Notes under the pieces: model-generated
What the model saw: the letters and a program-made list of their open reading frames with translations, nothing else
What the model was told of the DNA's origin: nothing
The model's database searches: none
Shown here: piece after piece, positions 10,424 through 18,588 of the stretch
Layout: each line of letters begins with the position of its first letter
Numbering within the stretch: position 1 is the first letter of the stretch
Assembly (NCBI GenBank): GCA_011526585.1
Contig: WYBB01000278.1
Coordinates: 1 to 56,881 of the forward strand
DNA: 56,881 nucleotides
From: Deltaproteobacteria bacterium
GTDB lineage: Bacteria > Myxococcota_A > UBA9042 > PHBI01
Reading direction: 5' to 3'
Position numbers and translations under genes: made by a program

Positions 10424-10441
10424 AGCGGCCCGGAGGCCGTT
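10424..10441. terminator. Short hairpin between convergent genes
   Basis: A 7-bp stem (agcggcc/ggccgtt with one G-T pair) and a cgga loop sit in the 45-bp gap between the convergent stops at 10413 and 10459. There is no T-tract. It could act as a weak bidirectional terminator. Confidence 0.35.
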
Positions 10442-10458
10442 CCCGCTGCCGAGGTCGG

Positions 10459-10689
10459 TCAGGGATCTTCGTGCTCGAGCTCGCCGAGCTCGAAGTACTT
10501 GCAGGTCACCGGCAGCCCGTCGGGCTGAACCCCGATCACCGGTCCACGCAAGAGGCGGTTGGGATAGCCCATGCTGCAGGCGCCGGTCTCGCTGATGACG
10601 TGGGCGCACGCCGCGCAGCGAAAGCGCAGCGCGAAGGCTTCGCGCTCCTGGGAAAAGCGCGCCTCGCGTCGCGCGAGCTCGGCGCTCAC
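10459..10689 (-). CDS. Small Cys-containing protein, possible metal-binding
   Basis: This 76-residue protein has a charged helical N-terminus (MSAELARREARFSQER) followed by a core FRCAACAHVISETGACSMG and a later VTCKYFELGE. The four cysteines (C-x2-C, then two more) suggest a zinc or iron site. The start is GTG at 10689, overlapping the stop of the upstream gene in a GTGA arrangement, which supports translational coupling. I do not know the function. Confidence 0.65.
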   Translation of the reverse strand: MSAELARREARFSQEREAFALRFRCAACAHVISETGACSMGYPNRLLRGPVIGVQPDGLPVTCKYFELGELEHEDP

Positions 10690-11453
10690 GGTCGCCCCTC
10701 GAAGCGCCGCGCCTGCGAGGCGATGGCGCTGGCCTGGTCCGGCGTCTCGACGTGGCGCGCCGCCAGCGCGTGCAGGCGTTGGCGCGCGCCGTCGTCGGTC
10801 GCGAGCTCGGCCGCGATGAACGGTGCGACGAAGCCGTCCTCGCCCAGCTCCGGCAGGAGCTCGAGCGCCTCCTCGCGGCGATCGTCCTCGACCAGGAGCA
10901 AGGCGGCGAAGGCGCGCTGGGCGCGCGTCTCCGGTCCGCTGAGCGTGCGCGCCAGCGCGATGGCGCGATCGCGCTCACCGCCACGGCAGGCCGCGAGCAG
11001 CATCGCCGAGGCAAGCCCCGGCGCGGGCTCGATGCGATCGCGCCCGATGCGCAGGGGCGCGTTCGGCGCGAAGACCCAGCGCTCGAGGAAGGCGCGGGCC
11101 GGGCGCGGGTTGAACTCGCGGCGCGGCCCGTTCGCGGTCGCCGGCTGTGGGCGGGCAAAGGCGCGCTCGGCTTCGAGGTAGAGCGGATCGAGGAGTTTGT
11201 CGATGCGAGCGAGGACGCGCTTGTTTGGCTTCGGATCGTTGGCCGCGCGGTCGAGCGCCGTGAAGATCGTCCTGAGCGCGGGATGCTTGCGCAGTGGGTG
11301 CGCGCTCCGCGGCACACCCTCGATCAGCGCGCACGCCGACACGCCGCCGAGGCGCTCGGGCGCGCGCGCGGTCGCCGGACTTGCGATTGCCAGCGCAAAG
11401 GCGCACGAAAGGAGCGTGAAGCCGATGCCACGGTCTTGGAGTGCATTGCTCAT
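10686..11453 (-). CDS. Secreted helical-repeat protein of unknown function
   Basis: A start at ATG 11453 gives 255 residues with a signal peptide (GIGFTLLSCAFALAIASPATARA) ending near residue 31. The mature part is alpha-helical and TPR/HEAT-like (for example SGPETRAQRAFAALLLVEDD and EEALELLPELGEDGF). The longer open frame upstream has no family support. The start region overlaps head-to-head by 29 bp with the divergent PEGA gene, which is unusual and makes one of the two starts uncertain. It is followed by a coupled 76-residue gene. Confidence 0.65.
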   Translation of the reverse strand: MSNALQDRGIGFTLLSCAFALAIASPATARAPERLGGVSACALIEGVPRSAHPLRKHPALRTIFTALDRAANDPKPNKRVLARIDKLLDPLYLEAERAFARPQPATANGPRREFNPRPARAFLERWVFAPNAPLRIGRDRIEPAPGLASAMLLAACRGGERDRAIALARTLSGPETRAQRAFAALLLVEDDRREEALELLPELGEDGFVAPFIAAELATDDGARQRLHALAARHVETPDQASAIASQARRFEGRP

Positions 11454-12225
11454 CTCGCTCGTGCTCTGCGCGTCATGGTGGTTGCCTTCAGCCTCATGGG
11501 TTCCCGCCGCGCTCGCCTCCGAGGGTGCGCCGGCCGCGCTCGACGACGAGGACTTCGTGCGCTTCACGCTCGCGACCTCGCCACCGGCGGGCGACCCGAG
11601 CGCCATCGAGCTCCACGCGACGCCCGCCGCTTCGCCGTACCACACGATCCGCTACGAGATCACGCGCCGACGCCCGGCTACAACCGCGGTGCACCGTCGT
11701 CAGCTTCCCGGCCTCGAAGAGGGCCTGCACGCCCTTGGCCTGCTCACGCCCGACGAGGCCACGAGCTTCTTCGCCCTGGCGCGCGAGCTCGACGCCGCGA
11801 CGCTGACGACGCTCGTGCCGAAGAAGCCACGCCCGGGCGCGCTGACCTGGCGCTGCGACGTGATGCTCGACGGCAAGCGCCACAGCTTCTCGGTCACCGA
11901 CCCCGAGAACGCGCGCGACCGGCGCTACGCGCGCCTCTTCGACGCGGTGCGACGCACCGTCCTGGCGCACGCGGGCGAGCTGCCCTTCCGCAACGTCTTC
12001 TTCCCCGCGGCCGATCGCGGTTGGCTCAACGTCGAGAGCGTGCCGGCCGCAGCGGTGACGATCGACGGCTTCGACACGAAGCTCGAGACGCCCCTCTACT
12101 CGTACGACATCGCGGCGGGCACGCACCAGCTCGTCCTGCGCTCCCTCGACGGGCGCTTCGAGCGGAGCTTCGAGATCCGCGTCGAGGCCCAGGGCACGAC
12201 CACGCTGCGGATCGATCTGCGCTGA
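11425..12225 (+). CDS. Secreted PEGA-domain protein
   Basis: Starting at ATG 11425, preceded at good distance by aaaggag (11408-11414), the product has 266 residues and a signal peptide (SALLISLVLCASWWLPSA). The C-terminal 70 residues form a PEGA domain (GWLNVESVPAAAVTIDG … LRIDL), a beta-sandwich found on many myxobacterial surface proteins. The middle part (about 40-190) is not recognised. The stop is followed almost at once by the MEMO-family gene. The 5' end overlaps the divergent gene at 11453. Confidence 0.78.
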   Translation: MPRSWSALLISLVLCASWWLPSASWVPAALASEGAPAALDDEDFVRFTLATSPPAGDPSAIELHATPAASPYHTIRYEITRRRPATTAVHRRQLPGLEEGLHALGLLTPDEATSFFALARELDAATLTTLVPKKPRPGALTWRCDVMLDGKRHSFSVTDPENARDRRYARLFDAVRRTVLAHAGELPFRNVFFPAADRGWLNVESVPAAAVTIDGFDTKLETPLYSYDIAAGTHQLVLRSLDGRFERSFEIRVEAQGTTTLRIDLR

Positions 12226-12232
12226 GGTGATG
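12225..12232 (+). promoter_or_regulatory. Shine-Dalgarno sequence that places the MEMO-family start
   Basis: The octamer gaggtgat overlaps the stop codon of the PEGA gene and matches the extended anti-Shine-Dalgarno complement (AGGAGGTGAT). Its core lies 7 bases before ATG 12236, favouring that start over GTG 12227 or ATG 12260. Confidence 0.55.
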
Positions 12233-12235
12233 GTG

Positions 12236-13066
12236 ATGGGGCACACGATCGAACGAGGCATGAATCGACCATCGGCGCTCGCGGGCGCCTGGTATCCGGG
12301 TGATGCGCAGGCGCTCGAGGCCGAGGTGGCGCGCCACCTCGCGCGGGCGCGCGCACGCCTTGGCGGTCGCCCGCGTGGCCTGGCCAGCGTCGCGATGATC
12401 GTCACGCCGCACGCGGGCATGATGTACTCGGGACCGACCGCCGGCTTCGCCTGGGCTGCCGCCCCCGACGACGCGCGGCGCCTCGTGATCGTCGGCCCGG
12501 CTCATCGCATGCCTTTTCGCGGTGTCGCCCTCGGCGACTTCGCGTCGTTCTCCATCCCGACCGGGCCGCTCACCGTCGATCGCGAGGCGCTCGCCGCCGT
12601 CGAGGCGAAACACCCCGAGCTCGCCTCCTTCGTCCCTGGCGCGCACGACACCGAGCACTGCCTCGAGATCCAGCTGCCCTTCGCTCGCCACGTCCTGCCC
12701 GGGCGGCCGATCGTGCCGCTGCTCGCCGGCGCCATCACCACGCCCGAGCTCGCGACGATCGTCGAGTCGATCCTGCGCGACGGGGACCTCCTCGTGATCT
12801 CGACCGATCTCTCGCACTTTCACCCATATGACGACGCGCGCCGGCGCGACCTCGCGACGCTCGACGCGATCGCCCGGCTCGACGCCTCGGCGCTGACCGG
12901 CGAGGACGCGTGCGGTCACCGCGGTGTCGCCGCGTCGGGGCTCATCGCCCGCCTGCGGGGCTATCGCGCGGTCGTGCTCGACTACTCGAGCTCGGGCGAC
13001 ACCGGCGGCGACCGCGACGCGGTGGTCGGCTATGGGGCCGTGGCGCTCGGCCCGGCGGCCGCGTGA
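12236..13066 (+). CDS. MEMO1 family protein (AmmeMemoRadiSam system protein B-like)
   Basis: This protein of about 276 residues belongs to the MEMO family, related in fold to extradiol dioxygenases. Conserved blocks are visible: RPSALAGAWYPGD at the start, the histidines in VTPHAGMMYSGP and VGPAHRMPF, HDTEHCLEIQLPF, and STDLSHFHPYD. These supply the His/Asp/Cys residues of the putative metal site. In many bacteria it is next to AmmeMemoRadiSam A and radical-SAM partners; neither is here. ATG 12260 would remove eight residues without touching the domain. The biochemical role of the family is not established. Confidence 0.88.
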   Translation: MGHTIERGMNRPSALAGAWYPGDAQALEAEVARHLARARARLGGRPRGLASVAMIVTPHAGMMYSGPTAGFAWAAAPDDARRLVIVGPAHRMPFRGVALGDFASFSIPTGPLTVDREALAAVEAKHPELASFVPGAHDTEHCLEIQLPFARHVLPGRPIVPLLAGAITTPELATIVESILRDGDLLVISTDLSHFHPYDDARRRDLATLDAIARLDASALTGEDACGHRGVAASGLIARLRGYRAVVLDYSSSGDTGGDRDAVVGYGAVALGPAAA

Positions 13067-13147
13067 TCCCCTGACCCTCCCGGCCCAAGCGGTCCTCTCG
13101 GTCCGCGTCGCTGGACGCGTGCACCACCGCTTTGCTATGGCGTCCCG

Positions 13148-13657
13148 ATGAACGACGGATCGGCCTTCCAGAAACGTCGCCAGGTCCTCGAGCTCTTGAA
13201 CGACGGCCTCGTCATGCTGCACCTCGACCCGCGCGCGCAGGGCGTCATCGTGCCCGACCGCTTCAAGTCGGACGCGGTGTTGCGGCTCAACATCGCCTAC
13301 CAGTTCCGCCTGCCCGCCCTCGAGATCGGCGCCGAGGGGATCTACGCGGTGCTCTCCTTCGATCGCCAGAATTTCCCCTGCACCCTGCCGTGGTCTTCGA
13401 TCTTCGCGGCCACCCTGCCGAACACCGGCCACAAGGGCGTCGTCTGGCCCGGCTCGGTCCCGCCCGAGCTGGCGCACGCCTTCGCGCAGGCCGGGATCCG
13501 CGCGCCGACGCGCCTCGAGCCCGACCCACCCGCCGACGCCACACCCGCGCTCGAACCTGCCGACGAGCAACGACCCACCGCGCAGGAGGACGCGCCCCCG
13601 GCCCCCGTCGCCGCGGAGGGCAAACGGCGGGGCCACCTCAAGCTCGTCAAGGGATGA
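13148..13657 (+). CDS. sspB: SspB-like ClpXP adaptor (stringent starvation protein B family)
   Basis: This 169-residue protein matches the SspB fold: an N-terminal helix (FQKRRQVLELLNDGLVMLHL), then GVIVPDRFKSDAVLRLNIAY and FDRQNFPCTLPWSSIFA. SspB adaptors bind ssrA-tagged or other substrates and deliver them to ClpXP. The C-terminal 60 residues are Pro/Ala/Glu-rich and disordered, ending in a basic GHLKLVKG; a tail of this sort docks SspB onto the ClpX zinc domain in the known family. It overlaps mutL by ATGA, so the two are probably coupled. Confidence 0.85.
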   Translation: MNDGSAFQKRRQVLELLNDGLVMLHLDPRAQGVIVPDRFKSDAVLRLNIAYQFRLPALEIGAEGIYAVLSFDRQNFPCTLPWSSIFAATLPNTGHKGVVWPGSVPPELAHAFAQAGIRAPTRLEPDPPADATPALEPADEQRPTAQEDAPPAPVAAEGKRRGHLKLVKG

Positions 13658-15516
13658 GCGCGGAGCCCGTCGAGCCGACACCGCGGCGCGTGCGGGTGCT
13701 GCCGGAGTCGCTGGCGAACCAGATCGCCGCGGGCGAGGTGGTCGAGCGCCCGGCCTCGGTCGTCAAGGAGCTGCTCGAAAACGCGCTCGACGCCGGCGCG
13801 ACGCGCATCCTCGTCGACCTCGAAGCCGCCGGGCGCGGGCTCGTGCGCGTCGTCGACGACGGCGCCGGCATGACCCGCGACGACGCGGAGCTCGCGGTGC
13901 TCAGGCACGCGACCAGCAAGATCCACGACGCCGACGAGCTCGTGGCGATCGCCACGCTCGGCTTTCGCGGCGAAGCGCTGCCCTCGATCGCGTCGGTCTC
14001 GCGCTTCTCGCTCGTCACCCGCCGGCCCGAGGACGAAGCCGCAACGCTCATCCAGATCGAGGGTGGCGGCCCGCCCACCGTGAGCGACACCGCCGCACCG
14101 CCCGGCACGCGCGTCGAGGTGCGTGACCTCTTCTGGAACGTCCCGGCACGACTGAAGTTTCTCAAGACCGACAGCACCGAGACGCAGCACGTCGTCGACC
14201 TCGTCAAGAGCTTCGCGCTCGGCTATCCGCACGTGCACTTCCGCCTCGGCACCGGCGCGCGCTCCGCGGTCGACTTCCCCGGCGTGCGCAAGCTCTTCGA
14301 GCGCGTCTGCCAGGTCCTCGGCCCGACCGTGGGCAGACGCCTCTTCGAGGTCCACCTCGAGGGCCGCGACGCCGTCGATCGCCCCATCCGCGTGACCGGC
14401 TTCGTGTCGAGCGCGCGCGAAGCCAAGGCCACCCAGTCCGCCTTGACGACCTTCGTCAACGGTCGCCGCGTACGCGATCGCACCCTCACGCACGCCGTCG
14501 TCAGCGCCTTCGGCGCCGAGCTCGGCCCCGGACGCTTCCCCCAGGCCGTGCTCTGGGTGCACGTCGACCCCTCCGACGTCGACGTCAACGTGCACCCGGC
14601 CAAGGCCGAGGTGCGCTTCCGCCAACCGCAGCTCGTGCACGACGCGGTGGCCCGCGCGATCCAGGCGATGCTCGTGCGCCGCCCCTGGGCCGCCGATTCG
14701 CCGCTGCCGCTCGATCGCCACTTCGATCCGGCGTCGCGCCCGCCGTCGGAGACGCGCTCCCCCGGCGCGCTCGACCTCACCCTGCCCCACGCGCCGCCTC
14801 CTGCGTCGCGCCACACGCCCCCCGTGCACCGCACCGAGCTCCGCATCGGCACCCGACCGGGCACGATCCCCATGGTCTCCGCGTTTGGTCCCACGGCGCC
14901 CCCACCTCCGCGCCACGCCCCTGCGACCGCGACCGAGCCCCCGCCAAGCACCCTCGCCGCGACCTCGTGGCGCCTCGTCGCGCGCCTGGGCGATCCGCGC
15001 AGCCTGATCCTCGTCGAGGGCACGCCCGGCCTCGCGCTCGTCGACCCCGTGCTCGCCTTCGCCGCGCTCACCCACGAGACCCTCGCGCTCGCGCCGCGCC
15101 CCATCGCAAGCCAACCGCTGCTCATCCCCGCGCGCCTCGATCTCGCGCCGGGCGAGGTCGCGCGCCTGGCGCCTCGCCTCTCCGAGCTGCTCGCGCTCGG
15201 GCTGCACATCGAGCCCTTCGGCGGCACCACGCACCAGCTGCTCGGCCTGCCCCTGCCCGCCCTGTCCGCGAGCCCGAGCCGCGTGTTGGCCGAGCTGGCC
15301 GCGCTCTTCCAGCGATCGGCCGACCCCGGCGACGACGCCGTCTTCGCGTTGCTCGCTCGCGTCACCGCGGAGACGCTCCACCAGCGCGGCTTCGAGCCGC
15401 GCCACCTCGACGCGCTCGTCGAACACACCCCACGCGCGCTCGCCACGCGCCGCGGCGCCTTCCTCCTGTCGCGCGAGGAGATCGCGCGGCGCCTCGGCGG
15501 ACCCGCCGGTGGCTGA
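13654..15516 (+). CDS. mutL: DNA mismatch repair protein MutL
   Basis: This 620-residue protein couples mismatch recognition to strand processing. The GHL-type ATPase domain is intact: LLENALDAGA (about 38-47), VVDDGAGM, ATSKI and GFRGEALPSI. The transducer domain ends with HPAKAEVRF. A Pro-rich linker (about 350-435) precedes the dimerisation domain. The endonuclease motif DQHA is not visible; the equivalent region reads LALVDPVLAFAAL, as expected for a non-nicking MutL. The start at ATG 13654 overlaps the sspB stop, and the stop overlaps miaA by 8 bp. Confidence 0.95.
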   Translation: MSAEPVEPTPRRVRVLPESLANQIAAGEVVERPASVVKELLENALDAGATRILVDLEAAGRGLVRVVDDGAGMTRDDAELAVLRHATSKIHDADELVAIATLGFRGEALPSIASVSRFSLVTRRPEDEAATLIQIEGGGPPTVSDTAAPPGTRVEVRDLFWNVPARLKFLKTDSTETQHVVDLVKSFALGYPHVHFRLGTGARSAVDFPGVRKLFERVCQVLGPTVGRRLFEVHLEGRDAVDRPIRVTGFVSSAREAKATQSALTTFVNGRRVRDRTLTHAVVSAFGAELGPGRFPQAVLWVHVDPSDVDVNVHPAKAEVRFRQPQLVHDAVARAIQAMLVRRPWAADSPLPLDRHFDPASRPPSETRSPGALDLTLPHAPPPASRHTPPVHRTELRIGTRPGTIPMVSAFGPTAPPPPRHAPATATEPPPSTLAATSWRLVARLGDPRSLILVEGTPGLALVDPVLAFAALTHETLALAPRPIASQPLLIPARLDLAPGEVARLAPRLSELLALGLHIEPFGGTTHQLLGLPLPALSASPSRVLAELAALFQRSADPGDDAVFALLARVTAETLHQRGFEPRHLDALVEHTPRALATRRGAFLLSREEIARRLGGPAGG

Positions 15517-16414
15517 GCGCCTCCCGCTGGTCGTCATCGTCGGGCCGACCGCCGCGGGCAAGACCGCGCTGGCCATCGAGCGCGCGCTCGCCGGCGACAG
15601 CGAGATCGTCAGCGCCGACTCCGTGCAGGTCTATCGCGGCCTCGAGATCGGATCGGCCAAGCCGTCGCTCTCCGAGCGCCGCGCCGTGGCTCATCACGCC
15701 ATCGATCTCTGGGAGCCGACCGAGCAGGCGAGCGCCGGTGCCTGGCTCGCCCATGCCGAACGCGCCATCGCCGCCCTGCACGCGCGCGGGCGGGTCCCGA
15801 TCGTCTGCGGCGGCACCGGCCTCTACGTGCGCGCGCTGCTCGAGGGGCTCGCGCCGACCCCCGACGTTCCCCCCGCGATCCAGATCGACGTGCGTGAGCG
15901 CCTCGCGCGCGAGGGCGCGCCGGCTCTGCACGCCGAGCTCGGGCGCCTCGACCCGGAGATGGCGAGCCGTCTCCGCCCCAACGACGGCCAGCGCGTCGCG
16001 CGCGCGCTCGAGGTCCTGCTCGCCACCGGCACCTCGCTCGCGCGCTTCCAGGCCCATCACCGCGACTCGCTGCGCGCGCACGGGGCGCGCTACCAGGCGC
16101 ACATGGTCGGTCTCTTCCCCGACCGCGCGGTGCTCGAGCGCCGCATCGCCGCGCGCGCCGAGCGCATGCTCGCCGAGGGCCTCGTCGACGAGGTGCGCGC
16201 GCTCCTCGCGCGTGGCGTGCCACCCGACGCGCCCGGTCTCATGACACTCGGCTACCGCGAGGTCGTCGCCTCCCTGCGCGCGGAGCGCCCGGGCCAGCCG
16301 GCGTCACGGAGCCTGGCCGCGACGCTCGCCCTGGCCCATCGCCGCTACGCCAAGCGCCAGCTCACCTGGTGGCGGCGCGCCACCTTCGACGAGCTCATCA
16401 CCGCGACCTCCTGA
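15509..16414 (+). CDS. miaA: tRNA dimethylallyltransferase MiaA
   Basis: This 301-residue enzyme adds dimethylallyl to A37 of tRNAs that read UNN codons. Diagnostic motifs are the P-loop GPTAAGKTALAIE, ADSVQVYRGLEIGSAKPS, VVCGGTGLYVRALLEG-like IVCGGTGLYVRALLEG, and the late GYREV. The GTG start at 15509 overlaps the mutL stop. The mutL-miaA order is widespread in bacteria, and here sspB precedes it. The length is typical. Confidence 0.95.
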   Translation: MAERLPLVVIVGPTAAGKTALAIERALAGDSEIVSADSVQVYRGLEIGSAKPSLSERRAVAHHAIDLWEPTEQASAGAWLAHAERAIAALHARGRVPIVCGGTGLYVRALLEGLAPTPDVPPAIQIDVRERLAREGAPALHAELGRLDPEMASRLRPNDGQRVARALEVLLATGTSLARFQAHHRDSLRAHGARYQAHMVGLFPDRAVLERRIAARAERMLAEGLVDEVRALLARGVPPDAPGLMTLGYREVVASLRAERPGQPASRSLAATLALAHRRYAKRQLTWWRRATFDELITATS

Positions 16415-16513
16415 GGCCCTCCCGGCGCTGCCGCCAACCCTCAGCGATCCGGAAACTTGCCCGACGATCGAGGCCCTCCCATAGTCGACCCGTCGAGGCA
16501 GAGCGCGCGAGGG

Positions 16514-17677
16514 ATGATGACTCATACGAAGTCGGGCACCGAACACCCCATCGGCGTCGGCGAGAGGCCCGCGTCGCGCCGCGCCGACCCGTCACGCCTG
16601 ACGCCGCAGATCCTGAGCCCGGTGCCCGAGAGCGCGCTCGACTCCGGCCCGCGCGCCGCCCTCGCCTGGCAGCTCTGGCTCGACGGTGAGATCCGCCGCA
16701 CGCCGCTGCCGCTCGCCGACGGCGTGCTCGTCCTGCTCGATCGCCCCACCGGCACCGTCGCCGTGCGCCTCGACGAGGACGGCCGCGAGCTCTGGGCGAT
16801 CGAGCTGCCCGGGATCGCCTCGGGCGACCCCGTGCGCACCCACGGCTTCGTCGCCGTGCCCATCGATGGCGAGCGCGTCACCGTCATCGACGTCAACCAA
16901 CGCAAGCTCCAACGCCACGGCGTGCGCGTGCCCGGCGCCGTCGTGCGCGGCGGGATCGCGGCCCTCGGCGGGCGCCTGTGGATCCGCTTCAGCGAGACGA
17001 GCGACGGGCTCGGCCCCTTCCTCGCCGTCTTCGACGTGCACGCGCCCGACGAAGCCCCCCGCCTCCACCCCGACCCGCTCGGCGTCGCGATCGAGACCCG
17101 CTGCCGGCGCACGAACAACACGGTCGTGGCCGCGGCCGAACACCCCGGCGGCCACGCGATCGTCGTCGGGCTCGACGAGACCACCGCGCGCGTCCTGTGG
17201 CGCCACGAGCTGCCCGAGACCGGCGTCGTCGATCTCTGGGCGGCCGGCGGCCTCGTCGACCTCGTCGTCAGCGACGGCCTGCAGAGCTGGGACGCGCGCA
17301 GCGGCCAACGCCTCACGCGACGCTTCGGCGGCCGCGCGCTCGAGGGCTCACGCCTGGCCGGCGAGACCCTGCTCGTGCTCGCACCGCACGACGACGGCGA
17401 CGCGCGCCAGCTCCTCGCGTTCAACGCCTGTACCGAGGAGCTCACCGGCACCCACGCCGCGGTGCAACGCATCCTCGGCGCCAACTCGGATCTCGCTCTG
17501 GCACGCGACCACGGCGGGCTGCCGCGCCTCTTCGACCTGCCACAGCTCCTGCCGCTGACCCTGCGCGAGGCCGACGCCCTCGAGGGGTGCGAGCTCGTCG
17601 CATTCTCACGTCACGCCCTGTGGGTGGTGGCGCACGGCGGCCGCTCGTTGAGCTGCCTCGAGCCCCCGAACGATTGA
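16514..17677 (+). CDS. PQQ/WD40-like beta-propeller protein
   Basis: From ATG 16514 the product has 387 residues with no signal peptide. It is built of repeated beta-blades such as DRPTGTVAVRLDEDGRELWA, GLDETTARVLWRHELPE and SDGLQSWDARSGQRLTRR, as in PQQ-type propellers. No enzyme motif is visible, so a scaffold or binding role is likely. ATG 16517 is an equally good start. It follows miaA by 99 bp in the same direction and ends before a strong hairpin shared with the convergent FAS1 gene. Confidence 0.68.
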   Translation: MMTHTKSGTEHPIGVGERPASRRADPSRLTPQILSPVPESALDSGPRAALAWQLWLDGEIRRTPLPLADGVLVLLDRPTGTVAVRLDEDGRELWAIELPGIASGDPVRTHGFVAVPIDGERVTVIDVNQRKLQRHGVRVPGAVVRGGIAALGGRLWIRFSETSDGLGPFLAVFDVHAPDEAPRLHPDPLGVAIETRCRRTNNTVVAAAEHPGGHAIVVGLDETTARVLWRHELPETGVVDLWAAGGLVDLVVSDGLQSWDARSGQRLTRRFGGRALEGSRLAGETLLVLAPHDDGDARQLLAFNACTEELTGTHAAVQRILGANSDLALARDHGGLPRLFDLPQLLPLTLREADALEGCELVAFSRHALWVVAHGGRSLSCLEPPND

Positions 17678-17686
17678 CGACGGCGA

Positions 17687-17733
17687 GTCGGACTCCGCGG
17701 GCACACGACCGCGCACACCCGTGGAGTCTCGAC
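17687..17733. terminator. Long hairpin between convergent genes (bidirectional terminator candidate)
   Basis: The arms 17687-17701 and 17718-17733 pair over about 15 bp (gtcggactccgcggg against cccgtggagtctcgac with one bulged T and one G-T pair) around a 16-base loop. It sits between the stop of the beta-propeller gene (17677) and the stop of the FAS1 gene (17749). There is no T-tract on either strand, as is common in GC-rich genomes. Confidence 0.6.
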
Positions 17734-17748
17734 CCGCCAGCACAGACG

Positions 17749-18306
17749 TCACTGCGGCAGGACCACGCTGTCGACGACGTGGATGATCCCGTTGGAGAGC
17801 ATGACGTCGGCGGCCGTCACCTTGGCGGTGCCGCCCTTGGCGTCGGTGAGCACGACGTCCTTGCCGACGATGCGGGCCGTCAGCTTGCCGCCCTGCACCG
17901 TGGTCACCTCGGCCTTGCCGCCGCCCTTCTCGATCAAGCCGATCAGGGTCTTGGCATCCACGCGTCCGGCCACCACGTGATAGGTCAGCACCGCCGTGAG
18001 CGTGGCCTTGTTGGCCGGCTCCAGCAGCGTGTCGACCGTACCGGCCGGTAGCTTGCCGAAGGCCGCGTCGGTGGGCGCGAAGACCGTGAACGGGCCGGCG
18101 CCTTTGAGCGTGTCGACGAGACCCGCCGCCTTGACCGCCACCACGAGCGTCTTGTGGTCCTTCGACGCGACGGCGCCATCGACGATGTCCTTGGCGCCCG
18201 CCTCCGCGGTGTGCGCGGGCGGGGCGGTCGGCGTCCCGGCCAGCGCCGTGGCGACGGGAGCGAATGAGAAACCGAGAGCGATGAGCGAGACAGAGAGCAG
18301 TTTCAT
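17749..18306 (-). CDS. Secreted fasciclin (FAS1) domain protein
   Basis: This 185-residue protein has a signal peptide (MKLLSVSLIALGFSFAPVATALA) and a single FAS1 domain. The H1 and H2 boxes are clear: FTVFAPTDAAFGKLPAGTV and LTYHVVAGRV, with a final LSNGIIHVVDSVVLP. FAS1 proteins mediate adhesion or matrix association outside the cell. ATG 18306 is preceded by aaggag at ideal distance. A 128-bp leader reaches up to an AT-rich promoter region. Confidence 0.93.
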   Translation of the reverse strand: MKLLSVSLIALGFSFAPVATALAGTPTAPPAHTAEAGAKDIVDGAVASKDHKTLVVAVKAAGLVDTLKGAGPFTVFAPTDAAFGKLPAGTVDTLLEPANKATLTAVLTYHVVAGRVDAKTLIGLIEKGGGKAEVTTVQGGKLTARIVGKDVVLTDAKGGTAKVTAADVMLSNGIIHVVDSVVLPQ

Positions 18307-18440
18307 GGGACTCCTTGGTGAACGCCCGCCGCACGTCATTGGCGCCGGGTTCCTCGGGCACGACCGCCCGACTCACGAACTGCACGATATGGACGTTTCG
18401 CGTGCAGACAAGACCGGCACGATGAATCTCAAATACTCCT

Positions 18441-18449
18441 TTTATATCA
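18441..18449 (-). promoter_or_regulatory. Extended -10 promoter candidate for the FAS1 gene in an AT-rich island
   Basis: On the minus strand the sequence TGATATAAA (18449 to 18441) fits an extended -10 element (TGn followed by TATAAA). It lies in an AT-rich patch (about 18420-18475) that stands out sharply from the surrounding GC. No good -35 at normal distance is visible, which extended -10 promoters can tolerate. The patch may also serve the divergent kinase gene at 18589. Confidence 0.4.
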
Positions 18450-18588
18450 ATGATTTTTTCACAAGCACCGCGATCGGCCTATCGTCAGCGCGCCTCCACG
18501 ATCCGCAGAGATGCCCTGTTTGAACGTTACGCCTGCGACCCGTCGCGGTCCTGTCAGCCCGCCCCCGTCCGCGCTATGGTCGCACGCC

